DNA of 64,000 nucleotides from Hevea brasiliensis (taxonomy: Eukaryota; Streptophyta; Magnoliopsida; Malpighiales; Euphorbiaceae): contig NC_079496.1 in the NCBI RefSeq assembly GCF_030052815.1, positions 40,697,593-40,761,592 of the forward strand. Reading direction: 5' to 3'. A program made the position numbers and the translations under genes. Positions within the stretch are counted from its first letter, which is position 1; each line of letters opens with the position of its first letter. The notes under the pieces were generated by a model that was not told where the DNA came from, searched no databases, and worked only from the letters and a program-made list of their open reading frames with translations. Shown here one piece after another: positions 1 to 10,804 of this stretch.

Positions 1-464
1 TCGTCCTCAACTGGCACACACCTCAACACTTCAGCCAGAGAGGGAATTCAAAGCCAATTCGTCCCACTAGACAAGCTAGCAAGGAATTCAATCAAATATA
101 CATGATAGCTGTGATTTCAAACCATTTATAATATTTTTCAAGCGACAAGTATCCATCAAATTCTATTCAAATTTTTTTTTCTATAATTTAAGCAATAACA
201 TACAAATTGTCATAATTTATTTCAATTGAAAATTCAAAATAAATAACTGTTGTGCACAAACCTCTAAAGAGTAGCCTCTTGGCCTTGACTCAGTGTTTCC
301 TTCCCCTCCCTGAGTCTTTGCTAATTGAAACACACAATTTAAAGTGTTTCAGTACTTAGCCAAATTATTTTTATCAATAAGGTCCAATAATTAATTTTAT
401 TTAATACTATTGCTTTCATTAACCTATAATGTTGACCTTTGATGCACTCTAGGGGAATAATTTT
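1..464 (-). mobile_element. Gypsy LTR I, left part (cut by window edge)
   Basis: Part of a gypsy-type LTR of the same family as F and H. It matches the F LTR segment around 31100-31590, including the stretch with 'ttgtgcacaaacctc' and 'gactcagtgtttcctt'. It stops at 464, where solo LTR H is inserted, and resumes at 13632. The target duplication ATTTT is at 460-464 and 13627-13631. No protein is encoded. The left LTR end lies outside the window, so it cannot be told whether I is a solo LTR or belongs to a longer element. Confidence 0.8.
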
Positions 465-1454
465 TGTCACACCCTACTCCCTCGTAAGATGTAACATGAT
501 CCCGTAGTACACCTAATGAATTACCGTACTTTGCCTACCGATAACCCATTAGATATACTACAAGGGATTTTAAAATAATTTTCGTGAAATTTAAATCATT
601 GATTAAAATCTGGTGTTATAAATTTTTTTTCAAAATTTCGGCAAAGTGCAGGCTGTGCTTTGAGAAAACAGTTCCTCAAACCTGAAAAGGAAAACGCCCC
701 AACATGTTTTCTCAAATTCAACTCCAATAACTTCATTTCATCTCACAATTCAATCTCAATAATCATATCAATTTATTTTCAAACCAACCTCATCATAAAA
801 GAAATATTTCATTGATTACAAGACTCAAAATTAATATTACAAAACAATTTAGGTAAATTAAATCTCAAATTTTCATTTACAATAATTTACATTTAATTAC
901 ACACCAAAATATTTTACAAGAGTTTTTATACAACTGCTCAAATAATTTACATACATATTATTACATGCATACATCAAAACCTGTGTACATGGGTATACCT
1001 GGAGCTGATCTGAAAGTCTCTTCGAAGAAGCTTATTCAATTGCTCTATGCTCTTTTCACCTGCGACAGCATACAAAGCTATCGCTGAGTGGTGAACTCAG
1101 TGGTGAACTCAGTGGTGCACAACTATAATTTCAAACATGGTACAATATACCTTAACAAAAATTACAGCAAATAATTTAGAAATCTGGATACTCATCAAAT
1201 TCCAAAACTCAAAATATTCATTGGCAATAATATAAATCATTTGTATAAAATGACTTTGATCACGAAATTCAATTTATCAAATCATAACTGACCATTTAAG
1301 GTAATTCCAACAAAATCAATTACACTTAAATCATAACTGAAATCACAATTCTTTACTATTCAAAAACCATTATTTATCTCAAAAGCCATTCTTTATCTCA
1401 AAAACCATTCTTTATCTCAAAAACCATTCTTTATCTGACTAACTATGCAAGACT
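465..1454 (-). mobile_element. Solo gypsy LTR H, left part
   Basis: Begins with TGTCACACC, the plus-strand left end of the F-family LTR, and is interrupted at 1454 by copia element A. It resumes at 10805. The last five bases (AGACT) are duplicated on the far side of A. With A removed, H is about 3.8 kb, has TG...CA ends and is flanked by the exact duplication ATTTT. It has no internal region, so it is a solo LTR left by LTR-LTR recombination. It holds a 12-bp duplication ('ggtgaactcagt' twice near 1089-1112) that is absent from F. Confidence 0.85.
1366..1437. repeat. Short tandem repeat, about 19 bp, four units
   Basis: Imperfect tandem copies of a unit like 'ctcaaaaaccattctttat' inside gypsy LTR H. 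Equivalent arrays occur in both F LTRs near 23645-23725 and 30610-30690, so this is a fixed part of this LTR family and not a separate element. Confidence 0.7.
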
Positions 1455-3515
1455 TGAAGGAACAAAAGCGTGAAAAACACAAGTTTATACCATTGAATTC
1501 AAAAATTTTCACCTAGGGTCACATGCATCATGCAAGATTTATTTTTATCTATTTGATTTCAATGATAAACAACATATTAAAACTCTTTTAATATGTTTTT
1601 GGATCTGTATTTGTCATTTAAGATTTTAAAACTAATCAGATTAATTTTAGAACCCTAGATTAAATCAAGAACAAACACACTAACCTCTTGATGCACTGCA
1701 GTGTATTTGCTCCCTTGAGATTCGTCTTCAGGACACCAAATGTTGTCCCTCTAGCTTGTCTGCACCAAGAACACCTATGGCAGCCCTTGAACAGCTTCTA
1801 AAGCTTTTTCTATTAACTAGAAAATCAAGTTCTCCCTTTTAAAAGAATATAGATGCAAACAAGACACTAGAAACAATTTCTGGTGTTCTTCATTCAAGAG
1901 ATTGTTTCTCCAATCTCTTGGATTGATGAAAGAAGAAGAATAACAGGAGGAGAGAATTGCACACCAAGGTGGCAGCACAAAGGAGTGGCCACTGCTTGTG
2001 TTTTATTTTTTCTCATAACACTTATATAGCTATGTCAACACATTAAACCCTTGCCACATATCACCCTTTGATTAGCTCAAGGCTTAAGTGACCCAATCAC
2101 ATTGTGCCAAGTGTGAAACCGATATTTAATCTTAATTTTAATCATCTTACATGATTAAAAACATTTGGCAAGCTTAATGGTGCCACGTGTCACACTGCGA
2201 AATGATCAAAATGCCCTTATGTCTTAATTTTGAGTTCTTAACCCAAAATAATTATTTCTCTTCTTTTAATCAATTTATATCAAATATAAATTAATTTCTT
2301 ATTAATTAAATTCATATTTAAACACTTCAAATATAAATTTAACTTATACTATACATCTAGTAATCTAAATTTGGTTTCAAGTCATGCTAGGGACTTTGCA
2401 ATCTAATTGCAAACCAAACCTATTTAATTAATCAATTAAACTCTTTAATTAATTAATTAATCATATTTAATTAGGTGATAACTTGTGTATGTGTGTGACT
2501 TACTAGGCTCATCACTAATTGGCAATGTGATATGATATCAACTCTTAATATCATCAGAACTCTTTCTTACCATAAATGATTTTTCTAAATCATTTTATGT
2601 ACCTCATAGACCATGGTTAACACCTAGCATAGAATGCCATGGACACCCAATTAGTAATAAGGTTTACCTTAAATGAACCTATAATCATATGTTACCATGC
2701 ACTAGAATCTCTTTGTTACAAAATCCCAACTCAAGTTAGAGTCATGGTTTATGTCAAACTCCATTTACTATTAATATTATGTTCTCTTTTAATTCCAGTT
2801 CTTGATTAAAAAGATTTTCTCATCAGAAACTCTTTTCTGATTAAATCTATCTGTCCTGGCCAGGAACTTGAAACATCAAGAATAATTAAATGAACATAGG
2901 ATTTTATCTCTATTTACTTAAAGGAACAGATTCCATCTTGATCAACACCTACCTCCATATATAACTAGTAGGAGCCAACACATGTCCATATACCCATACA
3001 CAGTACAAGTATGAAAGCAGTATCAAACTCAAACTACCTATATACAAGATAACTGTGCTATCTCAGGTCTAAAGATTATATGCACTAATATGATTTATGA
3101 CAAAACATTGAAAAGAGTAAACTCCATGTGCTTGTCATAAGTGTCACTGGTTCGGCCTACCTATCATTTATAAGTGACTATCATGTTTGTCATATGGCAT
3201 GAGACTCACCATTTCATCTTATTTATATCTCATATAAATAACATGGGAACAAACATGAATACAATCTTTCTAGATAAGTCATGTTCTTATTATGAAATAT
3301 CCTCGATTGTGAACCTATTTATGATACTTTGTGCTATAAATAATGTCACTCATATTCTTAACAACTTAAGAATAATATTTTTAACAAAATATCAATGGAC
3401 CTTTTCTATTACACATAAATATATTATGTAAACGGAAAAGTGGAAAAGCCTTTTATTAATAAAAAAATGTATAAGATACATACTAAATGATATACTATAG
3501 GGCATACTATTAACA
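1455..3515 (-). repeat. 3' LTR of copia A
   Basis: The LTR is 2061 bp and spans TGAAGG...TAACA as read on the plus strand. Against the 5' LTR it lacks about 32 bp near 2178, where 'cttatgtgtaatgcc...' is missing, but it keeps the 0.6 kb that the 5' LTR has lost. A TATA-like CTATATAAG (minus strand) lies near 2024-2033. A CACGTG box occurs near 2184-2189. An 85-codon ORF runs antisense to the element at 3174-3431. Confidence 0.9.
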
Positions 3516-3531
3516 ATCTCCCACTAGCACT
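3516..3531 (-). promoter_or_regulatory. Polypurine tract of copia A
   Basis: Directly inside the 3' LTR, the minus strand reads GTGCTAGTGGGAGATT, a purine-rich primer for plus-strand DNA synthesis. The same tract precedes the 3' LTRs of B, C and D. Confidence 0.8.
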
Positions 3532-5293
3532 AGAGCCATTCATTACAATATCTTAGACCTATCTTCTCAAGATGTTGGTCTAGCTGAGTCTGTGACATAG
3601 GCTTAGTGAATGGATCAGCCGAATTTTCAGCTGATGCTATTTTCTGCATGGCCACATCGCCTCGCCCAACTATTTCTCTGATAATGTGGTAGCGCCTTTT
3701 TATTTGTTTGGATTTTTAGTGAGACCTGGGTTCCTTAGCCTGTATGACTGCTCCATTATTGTCACAGTGTAGTGGAACTGCTGACTCAATGGAAGGAACT
3801 ACTGCAAGTTCTATCACGAACTTCTTTATCCAAATAGCTTCCTTTGTAGCATCTGATGCAACAATATACTCAGCCTCTGTTGTGGAATCTGCAGTCGTGC
3901 TCTGTTTGGAACCCTTTCAACTGACTGCACCTCCATTACAAATTAACACATATCCAAATGTAGACTTTCTATCATCGATACCTAATTGGAAATCAGAATC
4001 AGTATAACCATCTAATTGCAAGTCTCCACCTCCATATATCAAGAATAAATCCTTAGTTCTTCTCAAGTACTTAAGGATATTCTTAACAGCTATCCAGTGT
4101 TCCAAACTTGGATTGGATTGATACCTGCTAGTCAAACTAACAGCATATGTGATATCCGGCCTAGTACACAACATTGCATACATTAAACTTCCAATAGCCG
4201 AAGCATATGGAATCCTGGCCATCTTATCTCTTACTTCAGGTGTCTTTGGAGACATCTCTTTAGGAAGGTGAATACCATGTCTCACTGGTAACAATCCTCT
4301 CTTGGAATCAAGCATGTTAAACCTCTTTAACACCTTTTCCAAGTATAGACTTTGGGATAAACCAATTATTCTTTTCGCTCTATCTCTGTAGATGCGAATT
4401 CCAATTATATAGGTTGCCTCCCCTAAGTCTTTCATGGAGAATGTATTTGACAACCATATCTTTACAGTTGTCAACATACTTATTTCATTACCCATCAACA
4501 GTATGTCATCCACATATAAGACAAGGAAAGTGATAACACTGTCACTAACCTTCTTTTATACACATGGCTCATCCTCATTTTTGATAAAACCAAAGGATTT
4601 AATGGCTTCATCAAAATGGATGTTCCAACTCCTCGAAGCTTGTTTCAACCCATAAATGGATCGCTTTAGCTTGCATACCTTGGAACCATCTTGGGATTTA
4701 AAACCCCTTGGTTGTTGCATGAAAATGTTTTCTTCAATGTATCCATTGAGAAAAGCTATTTTGACATCCATTTGCCAAATCTCATAATCATAGTATGTAG
4801 CTATTGCTAATAGAATCCTAATTGATTTAAGCATGGCAACAGGCGAGAAAGTCTCCTCATAGTCGATTCCTTGCCTTTGGCGCAACCCATTCACTACTAG
4901 CCTTACCTTATAGGTCTCTACCTTTCCATCAGAACCAATTTTCTTCTTGAAAACCCATTTGTTCCCTATAGGTACAATACCTTCAAGTGAGTCAACAAGA
5001 TCCCAAACTTGATTCTTATACATGGAATCAATCTCGGATTTCATAGCATCAATCCATTTTGAAGAGTTTATATCTGATATAGCTTCTTCATAAGTGAGTG
5101 GATCTTCTTCATGATCTACTTCTTCATGAGTAGACAACTCTTGTTCTTCTTCATGAAAGAAACCATATCTCACTGGTAGGTGAGATACCCTAATTGTTCT
5201 ATGAGGAACTGCTATAGATGTTTCATCAATGGGTATAGGTTGACTAGATGGATCTATATCCATCTGATCTGTTGATTGGTCAGAATTCTCCAA
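3530..5293 (-). pseudogene. Copia A pol: reverse transcriptase and RNase H (broken)
   Basis: The 3' part of the A polyprotein. It starts in the acidic linker after integrase, then gives the RT signature region ('NKWVFKKKIGSDGKVETYK', 'MDVKIAFLNGYIEENIF', 'YGLKQASRSWN'), the start of the catalytic motif at 'MDDILLMGN', and the RNase H segments 'DGYTDSDFQ', 'TEAEYI' and the C-terminal 'HYHIIREIV'-like part. Breaks in one frame are TAA at about 4556 (TATAAG became TAAAAG, just before the YVDD motif) and TGA at 3917 (a Trp codon of 'VSWKSSK' became TGA). The usual terminal stop after 'QLD' is lost, so the frame runs to TAG at 3530. RT copies element RNA to DNA and RNase H removes the RNA strand. 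Neither can be made intact here. Confidence 0.88.
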
Positions 5294-5360
5294 TTCCTAC
5301 TCTATTTGCCTTCCTTTGCCTCTTTCTTGAACAAACTGTTGTTCAAGAAATGTGGCATCT

Positions 5361-6011
5361 CTACTTATCACAACCTTTTGTGAAAGTAGGCAAATAAAAA
5401 TAATATTCAAAACTATCTTTTGGATATCCAACAAATCGACCTTTTTCTAATCTGGTTTCCAATTTATCAGTGTTCAGCTTTTTAATATAAGCTGGAAAAC
5501 CCCAAATCTTAACATGCTTAAGACTTGGTTTTCTTCCATGCCATATCTCATAAGGTGTGGAAGAAACTGATTTTGATGGAATCCTATTCAGAATATACAA
5601 AGTTGATTCTAATACAAATCCCCAAAAGGAGATTGGCATATCAGTATAGCTCATCATACTACGTACCATATCCAATAGGGTATGATTTCTCCTTTCAGAT
5701 ACACCATTCAGCTGTGGTGTTCCTGGAGGAGTCAGCTGGGAAACAATGTTGTGCTCTCTCAAGTACTCATCAAATTCAGTACTCAAATATTCACCTCCAC
5801 GATCTAATCGAAGAGCTTTAATACTCTTTCCTGTTTGATTTTCTACTTCAGATTTAAATTCTTTGAACTTTTCAAAGGATTCATGTTTGTATTTCATCAA
5901 ATACAAATACCCAAACCTTGATTTATCATCAGTAAAGGTAATAAAATATTGAAAACCGCTTCTAGCCATTTCCTTAAATGGACCACATACATCACTATCT
6001 ATTAGCTCCAA
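5361..6011 (-). pseudogene. Copia A integrase core (frameshifted)
   Basis: Encodes the copia integrase catalytic core: 'DVCGPFKE' with the first Asp, 'LDRGGEYLS' with the second Asp, and 'NGVSERRN' with the Glu of the D,D(35)E triad, then the conserved 'GRKPSLKHVKIWG' and 'KGRFVGYP'. It is out of frame with the upstream gag-protease part because of a 17-bp tandem duplication near 6007-6040. It is out of frame with the RT part because of an extra A near 5385 in 'gtgaaagtagg' (other copies have 'gtgaagtagg'). A TAG near 5297 also separates it from the downstream frame. Confidence 0.88.
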
Positions 6012-7537
6012 AATATTTTTAGCTCTAAAATATTTTCAGCTCTTAGCCCTTGTCCAACAAAGGGTGATCTAGTCATTTTGCCCTGAAGGCAAGATTCACA
6101 AGTTGGAGTAGGCTCAGAGCCCAATGAGGATAAAATCCCCATTTTCTTCAATTTTGCAATCCTATCTTCTGCAACATGACATAACCTTAAGTGCCAAATA
6201 TATTTTGAACTTGAGTTGGTTTTCACCATGGCATTGTATTCTTTTAGATCACTTGCATTCAATTTGTGTTTGTCATTATTATCCAAATAATAAAGACCAT
6301 CATTCATATAACCCAAACCGACATATTTATTTCCAAAATAAATATTGCAAACATCATATGTGAACTGAAATTCATAGCCATTTCTAGTCAAACTACATAT
6401 AGAAATGATGTTCTTAAAAGCATCAGGTACATATAAAATATTATCCAAACACAAAACATGTCCAAACATGCAAAAAGATTTAGATCCTATGGCTAAAGCT
6501 TTAATAGTTGAGCCATTGCCAATCCAGACTCTAACATCTTGAGAACGCAAGCTGCTGTTACTTGCTAGTTCCTGCATATCATTAGAAATGTGAGAACTGG
6601 CACTAGTATCTAAAACCCAAGCTGCAGATGAATTATGAGTATCATTAGAATCTAAATAATAAGATATGGACATACCTTCCGAAGGTGTGTCCTTCTTGTC
6701 CTTCAGAGAAGAAAGATACTCTGGGCAGTTTCTTTTCCAGTGCCCATCTTTCTGGTAGTGGAAACACTTTCCTTTGCCTCCTTCAGCTTTAGTCTTCCCT
6801 TTCTTTTTAGCTATTTTCTTAGAAGGACCAGGAATCTGAGTTTTCTTTTTCTTATTGCCCTTCTTCTTATTGGGCTTTCCAGTAGAAGAAGATGGAATCA
6901 AAGCTACCTCTTTTCCTTTATTACCCAGCATATTTTTTTGGGCAATAACCAGCATGTTGAGTAAACCAGCTAAGGTGCATTCCTGTTGAGTCATAGGGAA
7001 ATTTGTCACAAAATTCCCAAAAGACTCAGGAAGGAACTGAAGGATCAAATCCGTCTGTAGTTGGAAATCCATGTTGAAGTCAAGATGTTCCAATTGCTCA
7101 ATCAGCTGAATCATCTTGTGGACATGATCCCCAAAATTTTGTCCCTCAGACATCCTCATGCCAAACAGCTGCCTAGATATCTCATACCTAACATTCCTAC
7201 TGTGCTCACCATACAACTCTTGTAGGTGAAGGAGGATCTCACTCGCACTCTGCATGTTCTCATGCTGCTTCTGTAACTCATTACTCATGGAAGCAAGCAT
7301 GTAACACTTAGCTCTCATATCATGCTCCTTCCACTTGTCAAAAGTTTCATGTTCCTCTTGAGTGGCCTTTGGAGGTAAAGGACCAGGAACATTTGAGTTT
7401 AGAACATATCCTATATGTTCAAGGTTTAGAATAAGTTTCAAATTTCTTAGCCAATCAGAGAGATTAGGTCTTGTCAACCTATTGCGATCAAGTATGCTTG
7501 TAAGGATATTGGATGGTGGTGGTTGTTCTGTGCTCAT
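6002..7537 (-). pseudogene. Copia A gag, protease and pre-integrase region
   Basis: The longest open frame of A (511 codons), from ATG at 7537 ('MSTEQPPPSN'). Residues 1-210 are the Gag capsid region of the copia UBN2 type ('SDWLRNLK', 'DKWKEHDMRAKCYML'). A Lys-rich stretch is followed by a zinc knuckle whose second Cys is Tyr ('CFHYQKDGHWKRNC'). Then comes the aspartic protease motif, here 'VLDTSASSHIS' (Ser for the usual Gly), and the pre-integrase HHCC zinc-binding region ('HLRLCHVAED...CESCLQGK'). Gag packages the RNA and the protease cuts the polyprotein. Compared with A, copies B, C and E have lost from the knuckle through to 'LKEYNAMVK'. The frame ends through the duplication at about 6010. 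Confidence 0.9.
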
Positions 7538-8710
7538 TTTTATCAGAAAATTAACTGCAGAAAATAACCAGATTAATTAGTAAATGTATCATGCAATTAA
7601 CCAAAATGATTATGGTCTTTTAATCAAATTGGTCCTCCCACTAACTTTGCAAATCCTACACTTCCAAAGTAGAAAACAGAAATCCTAGTTGGATGGAATT
7701 CTAGTAGGTGATTGAATTCTTATAATTCTACTGATCATTCTCAGGTACATCCATTATTGGACTTACAATAAACTATAAGTGAGCAACTCCTAGCCCATCA
7801 CATCTCATGTGAGGTTCAATCCTTTACCTAGCCCTTAATGCTCAAAATCTCAGGTACATCCATTATTGACTTGTCTTGCATTAGTTAAGTTGATCCCATT
7901 GAGCCAGTAATTATGCAAATAATTTTAATGTCCTCAGGTACATCCAATATTGGCCACCAAACCATTTACATATTTATAACATCTCATGCTTAACAATTAT
8001 TCTTAAGAAAATCTCTTAAATTAATTGCATCTCATGCAAGTATTTAAAATTTCTTAAAATAGTTGCCTCAATGGAGGGCCCATGTTATAATTACTTTAAT
8101 TATAGCATTTCCAACTTAATCATTTCTTTGGAAGATTTTATAGTCATCCTAATTACTATTAAGGTCTCACTTTGCACATTATTTATTTAGCATGCCTATA
8201 TTATATAATTGCATACATTCCCATACATCTCATGCATTCATGGATAAGCAGTAAATATGGTATGATCATGGACTTTCTAAGGAATTCAATTCTAAGCCAC
8301 CAAGAATTGAATCAGGGCATTCCTAGGTGCATTTCATTCATTCATTTTACAAGAGTTGCTGAAGGAGTACATAATCAACACTTGATCTTGAATTCCTCCC
8401 ACTGGTCCCACCAATGCTCTTGACCTCCTTGAACTTCTTGCAATCCAATATTACATAGTAATCCTTGGCATACCAAGGCGAATTTACAAGAAATTAAATA
8501 AATGAAATTACAACCCAAAATTTATTACAAACTTAATAATACATGCCCAAAATAAATTAAAATAAATTAATTAATTTACAATCCCAAATAAAACATAAAA
8601 GAAATAAATCCAATCACATTGGTCTTTTATAGTCCATGATCATCCATCATGCATATCACTATTTAACAATTAAATAAAACATACATTTTTAAATTAAATT
8701 GAATATCTCA

Positions 8711-9024
8711 TATTCAACTTAAAAATCCAGATTTGAATATGATTCAAATAAATCTAAAAATTCAGATTTGATTCTCATTCAAACAAATTTAAAAATTCAT
8801 ATTTGAATCACATTCAAACAATTTTATAAATTCATATTTGAATCACATTCAAACATTTTAAAAAAAAATCATATCTGAATATTATTCAAACAACTTTAAA
8901 AATTCAGATTTGAATATGATTCAAACAACTTTAAAAATTCAGATTTGAATCACATTCAAACAACTTTTAAAATTCAGATTTGAATCTCATTCAAACAATT
9001 TTTAAAATTCTGATTTGAATCATA
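8711..9024 (-). repeat. Leader minisatellite of copia A
   Basis: Imperfect tandem repeats of about 30-34 bp of the type 'attcagatttgaatatgatt' plus 'caaacaactttaaaa'. Homologous arrays lie in the leaders of B (35335-35676), C (46136-46473) and E (59175-59500). Confidence 0.8.
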
Positions 9025-9274
9025 ATTTAATTGTGTGATTAAAATTGCTAATTAAACACTTTAATTAGTCAAAGAATAGGCCTTAGATTATACAGTAATT
9101 ATAGAATTAAAAGCCAAACCTTGAACCACCCATGGAAGCCAAACCATGCACACCATTGATGGTGTTTTTCAAGCATGCCGCCACACCTCCATTGCAACCA
9201 GCAGTGGATAAATCATCTCATGATCAAAACACACAATTAAATCATATAGTCAACAATCTAAATGGCAAATATAG

Positions 9275-9288
9275 TGGCTCTGATACTA
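9275..9288 (-). promoter_or_regulatory. Primer-binding site of copia A
   Basis: The minus strand reads TAGTATCAGAGCCA directly after the 5' LTR. This is the initiator-Met tRNA primer site TGGTATCAGAGCCA with one G-to-A change. Confidence 0.8.
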
Positions 9289-9290
9289 AA

Positions 9291-10804
9291 TGAAGGAACG
9301 GAAGTGTGAAAAACACAAGTTTGTACTATTGAAATAAAAAATTTTCACCTTGGGTCACATGCATCATGCAAGATTTATTTTTATCTATTTGATTTCAATG
9401 ATAAACAACATATTAAAACTCTTTTAATATGTTTTTAGATCTGTATTTTCCATTTAAGATTTTAAAATTAATCAGATTAATTTTAAAACCCTAGATTAAA
9501 TCAAGAATAAACACACTAACCTCTTGATGAACTGCAGTGTATTTGCGCCTTTGAGATTTGTGTTCAGGACACCAAATATTGTCCCTCTAGCTTGTCCACA
9601 CCAAGAACACCTATGGCAGCCCTTGAACAGCTTCTAAAGCTTTTTCTATTAATTAGAAAATCAAGTTCTGCCTTTTAAAAGATTAGAGATGTAAACAGGA
9701 CACTAGAAACAATTTCTGGTGTTCTTAATTCAAGAGATTGTTTCTCTAATCTCTTAGATTGATGAAAGAAGAAGAAGAAGAGGAGAGAATTGCACACCAA
9801 GGTGGTGGCACAAAGGAGTAGCTGCTGCTTGTGTTTTATTTTTTCTCATAACAACACTTATATAGCTATGTTAACACATTAAACCCTTGCCACATGTCAA
9901 CTTCGATTAGCTTTAGGTTTAAGTGACCCAATCACATTGTGCCAAGTATGAAACCTATATTTAATCTTAATTTTAAACATCTTACATGATTAAAAACATT
10001 TGGCAAGCTTATGTGTAATGCCATGTGTCACCATCTCATGGTGCCACGTGTCACACTGCGAAATGATCAAAATGCCCCTGTGTTTTAATTTTGAGTTCTT
10101 AACCCAAAATAATTATTTTTCTTCTTCTAATTAATTTATATCAAATATAAATTAATTAATTAATCTCTATTAATTAGTTTCTCATTAATTAAATTCATAT
10201 TTAAATATTTTAAATATAAATTTAACTTATACTATACATCCAATAATCTAGATTTGATTTCAAGTCATGCTAAGGACTTTGCAATCTAATTGCAAACGAA
10301 ACCTATTTAATTTATCAATTAAACTCTTTAATTAATTAATTAAATCATATTTAATTAGGTGATAACTTGTGTATGTGTATGATTTATGACAAAAATTTGA
10401 CAAGAGTAAACTCCATGTGCTTGTCATAAGTGTCACTGGTTTGGCCTGCCTATCATTTATAAGTGCCTATCATGTTTTTCATAGGGCATGAGACTCACCA
10501 TTCCATCTTATTTATATCTCATATAAACAACTTGAGAACAAACATGAATACAATCTTTCTGGATAAGTCATGTCCTTATTATGAGGTGTCCTCGATTGTG
10601 AACCTATTTATGATACTTTGTGTTAGAAATAATGTCACTCATATTCTTAACAACTTGAGAATAATATTTCTAACAAAATATCAATGGACCTTTTCTATTA
10701 CATATAAATATATTATGTAAACGGAAAAGTGGCAAAGCATTTTATTAATAAAAATATGAATAAGATACATACTAAATGATGTGCTCTAGGCCATACTACT
10801 AACA
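9291..10804 (-). repeat. 5' LTR of copia A (internally deleted)
   Basis: 1514 bp instead of about 2.1 kb. Homology jumps from 'gtatgtg' to 'tatgatttatgac' at about 10380, skipping the stretch that corresponds to about 2495-3088 of the 3' LTR, with a short TATG match at the junction. A TATA-like box (CTATATAAG on the minus strand) is at 9858-9866, and CACGTG is near 10044. An antisense 85-codon ORF is at 10463-10720. Confidence 0.88.

Larger units (their letters stand above)
7538..9290 (-). other. 5' leader of copia A
   Basis: Non-coding stretch of about 1.75 kb between the primer-binding site and the gag ATG. It holds an AT-rich imperfect tandem array (8711-9024) and three copies of the motif GGATGTACCTGAG (minus strand) near 7741-7757, 7850-7867 and 7933-7950. 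The same layout is found in B, C and E. I see no gene in it; the short ORF at 8172-8423 is not conserved as protein. Confidence 0.7.
1455..10804 (-). mobile_element. Copia LTR retrotransposon A (complete, decayed)
   Basis: A full Ty1/copia element in minus orientation, inserted in solo LTR H. The ends are TGAAGGAAC at 1455 and CTAACA at 10804, flanked by the exact 5-bp target duplication AGACT (1450-1454 and 10805-10809). Order in coding direction: 5' LTR 9291-10804, primer-binding site, leader, gag-protease-integrase-RT-RNase H 7537 down to 3530, polypurine tract, 3' LTR 1455-3515. The LTRs differ at many sites, and the 5' LTR has lost about 0.6 kb, which suggests an older insertion than B, C and E. 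Coding is broken by frameshifts and stops, so it is not autonomous now. Unlike B, C and E it keeps the protease region. Confidence 0.93.

Noticed and set aside
5525..5821. A 98-residue ORF opposite to integrase that recurs at 38102-38398 and 54376-54672
   Set aside because: It is the antisense shadow of the conserved integrase codons in three copies of the same family. Its recurrence follows from that conservation, and no domain is seen.
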